From Chitinophagales bacterium (GTDB lineage: Bacteria; Bacteroidota; Bacteroidia; Chitinophagales; Saprospiraceae), in assembly GCA_022360175.1 (NCBI GenBank), contig JAKSDI010000278.1, positions 1 through 64,000 of the forward strand: 64,000 nt of DNA. Direction: 5' to 3'. The translations under genes were made by a program, and so were the position numbers. Shown here one piece after another: positions 42,652 to 50,311 of the stretch (the first letter of the stretch is position 1; each line of letters begins with the position of its first letter). Under the pieces are notes generated by a model that ran no database searches, was not told the origin of the DNA, and saw only the letters and a program-made list of their open reading frames with translations.

Positions 42652-45600
42652 ATGGGTAAACTTTTGAAACTACGGACTACAGGATTATTGCTTGTTATAG
42701 GATTGATGAGTAGTAGCTTTTTTATCCCTTCACCTAAACCACAATCGCAGCTTACCGATGCAGCAAATATTTGGGCGGATTCAGTATATCAGGCAATGAC
42801 TGAAACAGAGCGAATTGGTCAATTAATGATGATAAGAGCTCATTCAGATAAAGGTGCTGAGCATATCAGTAAGGTTAAAAACTTAATTACGGAATATAAG
42901 GTAGGGGGCTTGTGCTTTTTTCAAGGGACTCCTGAGAAACAAGCCGAGCTGACCAATGAATACCAGCAACTCGCTGGTTCGGTGCCATTGATGATTGCAA
43001 TGGATGCAGAATGGGGCTTAGGAATGCGCCTTAAAAAAAGTACGATTAGTTTTCCTTATCAGTTAATGCTGGGGGCAATACAGGATAATCGCTTATTGTA
43101 TGATATGGGAGCGGAGATTGCTCGCCAAATGAGAACCCTGGGTGTTCATGTCAATTTTGCTCCAGTAGCAGATGTTAATAATAATCCCAATAATCCTGTT
43201 ATTAACTATCGTTCTTTTGGTGAGGATCGTTCTAATGTAGCAGTCAAGAGCTACATGTATATGAAGGGGATGCAGGATCATCGGGTAATGGCCTGCGCCA
43301 AACATTTTCCCGGTCATGGAGATACCAATAAAGACTCTCATTATGATTTGCCGATGATAAACCATGAATATGACCGCTTGGATAGTATCGAATTATACCC
43401 TTTTAGAGTGCTAGCAGAAGAAGGTATTGGCAGTATGATGGTTGCTCATCTTCAAGTACCAGCTCTGGATGAGAGAGAAAACCGCCCAACAACACTTTCT
43501 TATAATACAGTTACTCGTTTATTAAAAGAAGGGATGGCCTATGAAGGGCTTATATTTACTGATGGATTGGGCATGAAAGGAGTCACCAAGCATTTTGGAG
43601 GTGGTATAGTAGAAGCAGAGGCATTAGTAGCAGGCAATGATGTATTGCTATTACCAGAAGATGTAGTTGCTTCCTTTAAAGCAATCAAAGCCTACCTGGA
43701 AGAAGGTAAGTTAAGTTGGGAAGAGATTGAACGTAGTGTCAAAAAAATACTACACGCTAAATATCATTTAGGACTTAACAAGCCAGAGGCACCAATTGAA
43801 GTAGAAAACATCAGATCAAGTCTCAATAGTGCCAATGCAATACAGCTTAAGAGAACATTAATTGCCAATGCACTGACTTTGGTGAGGGATGATAACAAAC
43901 TGCTTCCACTGGAAGCTTCAGGAGACGTAAAACTGGCTAGCCTGGCTATAGGTGCAGCTGGGATTACCCCTTTTCAAAAACGATTACAATCCTATGGTAA
44001 GATGCGCTTATTGCAGGCTGGATCTTCCATTTCTGGTAGTAAGCAAGCTTCTTTATTGCAAGAATTAAAAGCTTACGATAAAGTAATTATTAGCTTGCAT
44101 GATATGAGCCAGCGTGCCAGCAAGGATTTTGGTTTATCTTCTAGTGCGATTAAGTTCATTCATAATTTGAGTAAACAAACAGAGGTAGTCCTCACTATTT
44201 TCGGAAATCCATATAGCTTGGAGCATTTTGACCTTCTAAATTGTGTGATGGTAGCCTATGATGAAGACGAGAATACTCAAGATTTGGCTGCTCAGGCACT
44301 ATTCGGAGCAATTGCACTGAAAGGGCGATTGCCTGTTAGCGTTTCTTCTAAAAGTACTTTTGGGATGGGCATTATGACTCGACAATTGGCACGTTTTGGT
44401 TATGCTCCCGCTTCTATGTTAGGCTTAGATACTTCAATACTTCGCAATATTGATGAAATAGCAAGGAATGCAATCAAAGCAAAAGCTACTCCCGGATGTG
44501 TAGTGCTTGTAGCAAAAGATGGACAAATTATTCATGAAAAAGCTTATGGCTTTCATACTTATAAAAAACAGCACTTAGTAGAAATAGACGATATCTATGA
44601 CTTAGCTTCTCTTACTAAAATAGCTTCCGCTACCCTGGCTATTATGAAGCTTTATGAGCAAGGTAAAGTACACCTGGATACTTCTATTGTCCACTATCTT
44701 CCCGAACTGGCAGGCACAAACAAAGCAGATTTAACACTGCGGGATATTATGGCACATCGTGCTAGATTGAAAGATTGGATACCTTTTTATGAACAAACAG
44801 TGGTGAAGCATCGACGTAGAGTAAAGCAAAAGCAAGAGTTTTACCGTACCCGCCCTGAGAGAGGGTATTCTATAGGAGTAGCAAGCAGCCTGTTTTTAAG
44901 AGAAGATTTTATAGATACAATTTATCAGCAAATTTATGAGTCTACCCTGAGGTCTAGCTCATCGTATAAATATAGTGATTTAGGGTTTTATATGATTGCT
45001 CGTATTGTAGAGAAAGTCTCTGGCCAGCCTTTGGATATTTATGTGAGAGAACAATTTTACCTCCCTATGGGATTGACAACTGCTACCTATAATCCTTTAT
45101 TACATTTTTCAGAAACCCGAATTCCACCTTCTGAACGCGATAATTATTTTCGCCTGCAAACAGTGCAAGGATATGTACATGATATGGGAGCGGCTATGCT
45201 GGGAGGTGTCAGCGGGCATGCGGGTTTATTCGCTTCTGCAAAAGATGTGGCAGCGATCATGCAAATGTTGCTAAATGGCGGAATATATGGAGAGCAGCAG
45301 TTATTGCAAGCAGCTACTATCGATACTTTTACTCATCGTCATCCTAAAGAGACTCGCAGAGGTATCGGTTTTGATATGCGCCAATTGAATCCCGATAAAT
45401 GGATTAATTTACCGGCAGAAGTTTCCGAAAATGCATTTGGTCATACTGGATTTACAGGTACTTGTGCATGGGCCGATCCAGATCAAGGTTTGGTATATGT
45501 GTTTCTATCCAATCGCACTTATCCTTCAATGAATAACTATAAATTAAATCGCCTGGAAACAAGAAGAAGGATGCTGAGTACTATTTATCAGGCAATGCCG

Positions 45601-45657
45601 AAAGAAGACATCTTTAATCCTGAAGAATACACAATAGATGATACAGGAATGAATTAA
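42652..45657 (+). CDS. GH3 beta-N-acetylglucosaminidase fused to a beta-lactamase-like serine hydrolase
   Basis: A 1001-residue exported enzyme. Residues 1-35 form a signal sequence; 40-375 the GH3 catalytic domain (NagZ-like) with the KHFPGHGDTNKDSHYDLP motif (217-234, His/Asp acid-base pair) and FTDGLGMKG with nucleophile Asp304; 400-565 a GH3 C-terminal domain; 600-985 a beta-lactamase/DD-peptidase domain with SLTK (Ser653, Lys656), YSD near 775 and HTGFTGT near 936. Family knowledge: NagZ removes GlcNAc from muropeptides; the serine hydrolase would act on peptides or esters. Acting in the periplasm on cell-wall fragments is inferred. Confidence 0.93.
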   Translation: MGKLLKLRTTGLLLVIGLMSSSFFIPSPKPQSQLTDAANIWADSVYQAMTETERIGQLMMIRAHSDKGAEHISKVKNLITEYKVGGLCFFQGTPEKQAELTNEYQQLAGSVPLMIAMDAEWGLGMRLKKSTISFPYQLMLGAIQDNRLLYDMGAEIARQMRTLGVHVNFAPVADVNNNPNNPVINYRSFGEDRSNVAVKSYMYMKGMQDHRVMACAKHFPGHGDTNKDSHYDLPMINHEYDRLDSIELYPFRVLAEEGIGSMMVAHLQVPALDERENRPTTLSYNTVTRLLKEGMAYEGLIFTDGLGMKGVTKHFGGGIVEAEALVAGNDVLLLPEDVVASFKAIKAYLEEGKLSWEEIERSVKKILHAKYHLGLNKPEAPIEVENIRSSLNSANAIQLKRTLIANALTLVRDDNKLLPLEASGDVKLASLAIGAAGITPFQKRLQSYGKMRLLQAGSSISGSKQASLLQELKAYDKVIISLHDMSQRASKDFGLSSSAIKFIHNLSKQTEVVLTIFGNPYSLEHFDLLNCVMVAYDEDENTQDLAAQALFGAIALKGRLPVSVSSKSTFGMGIMTRQLARFGYAPASMLGLDTSILRNIDEIARNAIKAKATPGCVVLVAKDGQIIHEKAYGFHTYKKQHLVEIDDIYDLASLTKIASATLAIMKLYEQGKVHLDTSIVHYLPELAGTNKADLTLRDIMAHRARLKDWIPFYEQTVVKHRRRVKQKQEFYRTRPERGYSIGVASSLFLREDFIDTIYQQIYESTLRSSSSYKYSDLGFYMIARIVEKVSGQPLDIYVREQFYLPMGLTTATYNPLLHFSETRIPPSERDNYFRLQTVQGYVHDMGAAMLGGVSGHAGLFASAKDVAAIMQMLLNGGIYGEQQLLQAATIDTFTHRHPKETRRGIGFDMRQLNPDKWINLPAEVSENAFGHTGFTGTCAWADPDQGLVYVFLSNRTYPSMNNYKLNRLETRRRMLSTIYQAMPKEDIFNPEEYTIDDTGMN

Positions 45658-45708
45658 AAGGAAGTATCTTTAGGGTTCATTTTCCTTCTTTGATGATGCT
45701 CATAGGAA

Positions 45709-46719
45709 ATGATTAAAAGAACCCTAACTTTTGGTATTATGATTTCTTTGGGAAAAATATTTAGTAAATATACTGGTAGCTTACGCGCTTATAAGTGGGT
45801 GTATGTTCTTAATAATCTACTTAACAGCAAACAATTACAGCACAATCGTCCACTCTACAAAAAGTATGGTGTTCGGAAAAGCATTTTCAGCTCAATCAGC
45901 CATAATGATCTACCGGCTACAGAAAATGGCATTCCCTGGCTTGATCAAGCTAACGCCAAGGAAAAACTAAAGGCACATCCGGATTATACTACCTTCTCCT
46001 CAGAGATTCAAGAACAGTTATTGCACTTTATAGATGAAGGTTATATGATTCTGAAGGGGTTTTTCTCAGATGAACAAGTGGCAACTCTTAATGAGGAGGT
46101 AGACCAATTATTGAAATCAAAAACACTGGATTTTAACTATACAGGCCGTAAAATTATGGAGTCTTATAAAGTCTCTAAAACGGCCGACCAGGTATTTTTT
46201 AAGAACCAGGAATTACTGAGCCTACTCAATTTCACAATGGGCAAAACAGTGATCCCTTTCCATACAATCAATTTTATTGAAGGTAGCGAACAACGGGCGC
46301 ATTCTGATTCTATCCATATGACTACTCATCCTTTGGGATACCTGATCGCTTCATGGACCGCATTGGAGCCCGTAGGCCGTCATAATGGAACGCTCTTTTT
46401 CTACCCCAAAAGCCACCTGCTTCCTTATGTAACTACGGAAGATTTTCCGGCCGGTAATACTCGTTGGCGCATTGGGCAGAATAGCAATAAAAAATATGAA
46501 GATCATATTGAGCAGTTGATAGAGCAGCACGGCCTGGAAAAACGATATTTCAACGCAGAACCGGGAGATATACTTATCTGGCATGCTAACCTGATACATG
46601 GAGGTAGTGCTATAGAACAAAATGGAGCTACTAGAAAGAGTATGGTCGCTCATTATTTCTGTGAGGATGTGATTTGCTATCACGAAATTTCTCAACGGCC
46701 TGCTTTAATGCCTTTATAG
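45709..46719 (+). CDS. Phytanoyl-CoA dioxygenase (PhyH) family oxygenase
   Basis: A 336-residue Fe(II)/2-oxoglutarate-type oxygenase. The jelly-roll motifs are His198-x-Asp200 (RAHSDSIHM), the distal His297 (WHANLIHGGS) and Arg309, the usual 2-oxoglutarate ligand. The first 100 residues are family-variable. It is separated by 3 bp from the MerB-like gene, so they are cotranscribed. The substrate is unknown; family members hydroxylate lipids, amino acids and secondary metabolites. Confidence 0.83.
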   Translation: MIKRTLTFGIMISLGKIFSKYTGSLRAYKWVYVLNNLLNSKQLQHNRPLYKKYGVRKSIFSSISHNDLPATENGIPWLDQANAKEKLKAHPDYTTFSSEIQEQLLHFIDEGYMILKGFFSDEQVATLNEEVDQLLKSKTLDFNYTGRKIMESYKVSKTADQVFFKNQELLSLLNFTMGKTVIPFHTINFIEGSEQRAHSDSIHMTTHPLGYLIASWTALEPVGRHNGTLFFYPKSHLLPYVTTEDFPAGNTRWRIGQNSNKKYEDHIEQLIEQHGLEKRYFNAEPGDILIWHANLIHGGSAIEQNGATRKSMVAHYFCEDVICYHEISQRPALMPL

Positions 46720-46722
46720 TAT

Positions 46723-47403
46723 ATGGTAACAAATTCCAGTTTGCACTATACAATCATAAAACACATTATTGATAAAGGATTTGCTCCCGATATTCTTGTT
46801 TTGGCTGAGGCCTTAAATAGTAATGTAAGTACTATTGAACAAGGACTTTATGATTTACAGGAATACCATGGAGTAGTTTTACATCCAAATGAACCCAAAA
46901 TATGGGTCATACATCCTTTTTCATTAGCACCTACCAATTTTCTTGTACGCTCAGCAAGGGGAATGTGGTGGGGCAACTGCGCATGGTGCTCCCTGGGGAT
47001 TGCAGCACTATTGAAAGAAGATTTAAGCATTACAACAACTTATGGAGCACATGGTGATAAAGTTGAAATTCATATTGTGAATGGAAAAATAAAGGAAGCA
47101 GATTTATACATTCATTTTCCCATTCCGATGAAAAATGCCTGGAGCAATGTAATTTATACCTGCAGCACCATGCTTGTATTTAAAGATGAACAACAAATCA
47201 ACAATTGGACAAAACAGCACAACATACCTAAAGGTGATATCCAACCAATTTCAAATATTTGGGAATTTTCAAAGGAGTGGTATGGGAAGCACCTGGACCC
47301 CGAATGGAAGAAATGGACTATACAGGAAGCTAAGGAAATGTTTGCAAAATATAATTTAAATCATCCGATTTGGAAGCTTGAAGATGGGAGCGAACGATTT
47401 TAA
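46723..47403 (+). CDS. Alkylmercury lyase (MerB)-like protein
   Basis: A 226-residue protein resembling MerB, which cleaves carbon-mercury bonds by protonation. N-terminal winged-helix-like segment (about 1-60) followed by the MerB core: MWWGNCAWCSLGI (Cys86, Cys89), then an extended beta section, IYTCSTMLVF (Cys147) and a C-terminal helix region. In MerB, Cys96-x-x-Asp99 and Cys159 are catalytic; here the first pair reads Cys89-S-L-Gly92, so the aspartate is replaced. No merA, merR or merT is seen. It may act on a different organometallic or another substrate. It is within a PhyH/methyltransferase operon. Confidence 0.6.
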   Translation: MVTNSSLHYTIIKHIIDKGFAPDILVLAEALNSNVSTIEQGLYDLQEYHGVVLHPNEPKIWVIHPFSLAPTNFLVRSARGMWWGNCAWCSLGIAALLKEDLSITTTYGAHGDKVEIHIVNGKIKEADLYIHFPIPMKNAWSNVIYTCSTMLVFKDEQQINNWTKQHNIPKGDIQPISNIWEFSKEWYGKHLDPEWKKWTIQEAKEMFAKYNLNHPIWKLEDGSERF

Positions 47404-47435
47404 AACGAGCTAATCGAGCGTAAGAATAAATCAGC

Positions 47436-48068
47436 ATGGCAGGTAGCAACGGTAACGACTTAAAGGAGCATTGGGATAATGTGTACTCAAAAAATCCAGA
47501 TGAAAAATTAGGTTGGTATGAATCTGACTTCAGCTCAACTTTGAACCTCATTCATAAAACAGCTTTGGATAAGGCTGCACGAATTTTGAATATAGGAGCA
47601 GGAAGCACTCATCTGGTAGATGAGTTACTGAAGCTTGGTTATGCCAATTTAATTGCGACAGATATTAGTAAAACAGCCTTGGAAAGATTAGAAAAAAGGC
47701 TTGCTACTGATGCGGTGAAATTTATTGTAGATGATTTAACTAAGCCCACAATTCTGAATAGTATTGAAGCTGTTGATTTATGGATTGATAGAGCAGTACT
47801 CCATTTTTTCACAAAAAAAGAAGAGCAGGACATTTATTTTGATTTATTAAAAGAATTAGTAAAAAAGGGTGGTTTTGTGCTTTTGGCGGAATTCAGTTTG
47901 GATGGAGCAACAGTTTGTTCTGGGCTTCCTGTATTTAGATATAGTGAAGAGATGTTCATTGAAAGGCTGGGGGCAGATTTTCAATTAATAGATAGTTTTA
48001 GTCACACCTATATTATGCCCTCTGGAGCTAAAAGGCCTTACATATATACCTTGTTTAAGCGTTCTTGA
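47436..48068 (+). CDS. Class I SAM-dependent methyltransferase
   Basis: A 210-residue enzyme. N-terminal EHWDNVYSKNPDEKLGWYE is typical of the small thiopurine/TehB-like or EEF1A-lysine type group; motif I is ILNIGAGSTHLVDELL, and motif II IATDISKTALERLEKR. A conserved DLWIDRAVLHFF segment is the post-I motif region. Acceptor unknown. It starts 32 bp after the MerB-like gene and ends 16 bp before the small-protein gene. Confidence 0.83.
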   Translation: MAGSNGNDLKEHWDNVYSKNPDEKLGWYESDFSSTLNLIHKTALDKAARILNIGAGSTHLVDELLKLGYANLIATDISKTALERLEKRLATDAVKFIVDDLTKPTILNSIEAVDLWIDRAVLHFFTKKEEQDIYFDLLKELVKKGGFVLLAEFSLDGATVCSGLPVFRYSEEMFIERLGADFQLIDSFSHTYIMPSGAKRPYIYTLFKRS

Positions 48069-48084
48069 TATATAAGTGCTAAGT

Positions 48085-48339
48085 ATGATACACAGATCAA
48101 ACCTCAAAAATTATGCTGGTTCAATGGAAGAACTGGCAGAAGAAATAGGAGATTTAAGATATGATGCACTCTCTGAATTCCTAGAACTATTAGCTCATAA
48201 GATTCAAAAAGACGGAGATAAAGACAAGGGTAGAGGGCGTATTAAGTTAGCAACTCATTTACATAATTGTGCAAATGAGATAACCAAAGCTCAAATCTCT
48301 ATTGACAAGGCATGGATTATCTGTGAGCCTTATATTTGA
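48085..48339 (+). CDS. Small uncharacterised protein (84 aa)
   Basis: Predicted all-helical, charged, without signal peptide or membrane segment: MEELAEEIGDLRYDALSEFLELL, then KDGDKDKGRGRIKLATHLHNCANEITKAQ. The ATG at 48085 follows the methyltransferase stop by 16 bp, so it is in the same operon; a GTG at 48076 is an alternative. I have a vague memory of similar small proteins in other Bacteroidota but cannot name a family. The length and composition suit a helical adaptor or dimer. Confidence 0.6.
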   Translation: MIHRSNLKNYAGSMEELAEEIGDLRYDALSEFLELLAHKIQKDGDKDKGRGRIKLATHLHNCANEITKAQISIDKAWIICEPYI

Positions 48340-48364
48340 TTCGGCTACTTAAATATGGTTATAG

Positions 48365-48393
48365 TTGAATTTTACTCTAAGTTCGTACCTTTG
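48365..48393 (+). promoter_or_regulatory. Bacteroidota promoter TTG-N18-TACCTTTG upstream of the FkbM gene
   Basis: TTG at 48365-48367 and exact -7 element at 48386-48393, spaced by 18 bases, with a leader of about 100 nt before ATG 48495. An inverted pair CTAAGTTC (48377-48384) / GAACTTAG (48405-48412) surrounds the -7 element, perhaps a site for a regulator. Confidence 0.6.
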
Positions 48394-48494
48394 CCCTTCT
48401 TTAAGAACTTAGGTTTGTTATAGGTTGTAATTTTTACAGTTTAAAAAGGAATAAGGTTCATAGTGAATTCATAGGAACCGGAAATAAATGTCAT

Positions 48495-49277
48495 ATGACA
48501 AAATCAAAAAACAAGGTTTTACGTTACTCAAATCTTATCAAGCGTACTAACAATTGGAGTAGCTACCTATGGAAAAAGTTAACAGGGCTTGAGAAAGGTT
48601 TCGAATTCAACCTGGTCAACTTTGGAAAAATCCATGTGCCTCGTAAAATGCTAGGAGCTTTTCGTGAAAACTTTTTTGATGAGATTTACTTCCGATATTT
48701 ACCCAAACATTTATTTGAAGGTAAAAGTGATCTTACAATCGTAGACATAGGGGCTAATGTAGGCTATTTTTCACTAGCAGCATTTTCCAAAGTTCCGAAT
48801 GCTAAAATTGTAGCTTTTGAACCACATCCGTATTGTTATGATGTTTTAAAAGGATATCAAAATGACTTCCCTGAATTTGAATGGGAAATCAATAACCTTG
48901 CAGTTAGTTCCGAAAAAGGAGTATTGACATTATATACAGATGCTGCGGATGATTTTACGACCATTGCCAGTACTCATCAAAAAGAGGGAGGAGTAAGAAT
49001 TGATGTTCCTACCGTTAAACTAGATGAATTCCTTGCAGAAAAAGGGATAGCTCAGATAGATTTAATAAAACTTGATTGTGAAGGAGCAGAGTATGGAATA
49101 CTGTATTCGTTGGATACCAGTTTTTTTGAATCTGTCAACGCATTATGTATAGAAACGCACATAGTAGCAGAAGAAAATCATAATATTATAGCTCTGAATG
49201 AATACCTACAACAAATAGGTTATAATACTTATCATTTGGATGAAGGGGATACCGGATATATTTGGGCATGGAAGTAG
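48495..49277 (+). CDS. FkbM family methyltransferase
   Basis: A 260-residue SAM-dependent methyltransferase. Motif I is TIVDIGANVGYFSLAAF (about 80-95), then IVAFEPHP with the acidic SAM-ribose residue, and IDLIKLDCEGAEYGIL near 190, all hallmarks of FkbM enzymes, which O-methylate sugars or polyketides. Its own promoter precedes it. Cytoplasmic; acceptor unknown. Confidence 0.88.
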   Translation: MTKSKNKVLRYSNLIKRTNNWSSYLWKKLTGLEKGFEFNLVNFGKIHVPRKMLGAFRENFFDEIYFRYLPKHLFEGKSDLTIVDIGANVGYFSLAAFSKVPNAKIVAFEPHPYCYDVLKGYQNDFPEFEWEINNLAVSSEKGVLTLYTDAADDFTTIASTHQKEGGVRIDVPTVKLDEFLAEKGIAQIDLIKLDCEGAEYGILYSLDTSFFESVNALCIETHIVAEENHNIIALNEYLQQIGYNTYHLDEGDTGYIWAWK

Positions 49278-49336
49278 GTACGAGTTTCTATTGGCCTCTG
49301 ATAAGCTCTTAATCATTAATTTTTACAATCTCCATC

Positions 49337-50170
49337 ATGTCTACACTACGAAAACTGTACTACCAGCTTCCTCCTTCCTGGCGATTCGTTGCTCGAAGAC
49401 TTTATTACTGGCCATATGATTTGTATGATGGCCTGAGTGGGCAACGCGATGCTATGATTCCTCCTAGGGGAATGATTTTTACGGGATCGGGTGATTTCAA
49501 AGCACAAGGCGAAAAAATGCTCGAATATTTCCGCACACTAGCAGGCTTGAAACCAGAACATTCCGTGCTGGATATTGGTAGTGGTATAGGGCGCATTGCG
49601 ATTCCGCTTACTTCCTACCTGGATGAGACAGGGAGGTATGAAGGTTTTGATGTAGTAAAACGAGGGGTTGATTGGTGCCGAAAACAAATTAGTAGTCGAT
49701 ACCCCAACTTCAATTTTCAACATATAGATCTGGATAATGATCTCTATAAATCAGGAGGAGCAAATGCCGCCAATTTTATATTTCCTTATGAAGATAACTC
49801 CTTTGATTTTGTAGTTCTGACTTCTGTATTTACTCATATGTTGCCTTCTGAAGTAGCAAATTACCTAACAGAAATACAACGGGTATTACAGCCTGGTGGC
49901 CGGTGTTTTGCAACTTTCTTCATCTGGAATAATGAGTCGGCAAGAGGAACGGAGAAAAACCCTGCTTTTACTTTTCCTTATGATAAGGGACATTATCGAC
50001 TAATGGATGAGCAGGTACAGGCAGCTAATGTTGCATTTGATGAAACCTATCTCGATCAACTAATCCAGGAAGCAGGACTGAAAAAAGAGGCTACCTATTA
50101 TGGCTTTTGGCCGGGGAGGAAGAAAGAAGAATGTAAGGATTTTCAGGATATTGTGATACTTGAAAAATAG
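49337..50170 (+). CDS. Class I SAM-dependent methyltransferase (Methyltransf_11/25-like)
   Basis: A 277-residue enzyme with VLDIGSGIGRIAIPL (motif I, about 77-91), GRYEGFDVVKRGVDW (motif II), FDFVVLTSVFTHML (motif post-II) and QRVLQPGGRCFATFF (motif III). The terminal FWPGRKKEECKDFQDIVIL resembles a group of sugar- or lipid-associated methyltransferases. Acceptor unknown. It follows the FkbM gene after 59 bp, likely in one transcript. Confidence 0.87.
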   Translation: MSTLRKLYYQLPPSWRFVARRLYYWPYDLYDGLSGQRDAMIPPRGMIFTGSGDFKAQGEKMLEYFRTLAGLKPEHSVLDIGSGIGRIAIPLTSYLDETGRYEGFDVVKRGVDWCRKQISSRYPNFNFQHIDLDNDLYKSGGANAANFIFPYEDNSFDFVVLTSVFTHMLPSEVANYLTEIQRVLQPGGRCFATFFIWNNESARGTEKNPAFTFPYDKGHYRLMDEQVQAANVAFDETYLDQLIQEAGLKKEATYYGFWPGRKKEECKDFQDIVILEK

Positions 50171-50226
50171 AACTTTTGCAACAATAGGAAACAAGGATAG
50201 GATTCCTTGTGGATACTCATAATACA

Positions 50227-50262
50227 CAGGCCTGCTTGCAAGATAAATCGCAAGCAGGCCTG
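50227..50262. terminator. Perfect 13-bp hairpin between convergent methyltransferase and alaS
   Basis: CAGGCCTGCTTGC (50227-50239) and GCAAGCAGGCCTG (50250-50262) with a 10-nt loop. It is very stable but has no T-run on either strand; it probably protects or terminates transcripts from both sides. Confidence 0.65.
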
Positions 50263-50311
50263 CTAGTTACAGATAATTATGAAAATCTGTGGGAGGTGAG
50301 GTAACAATCAA

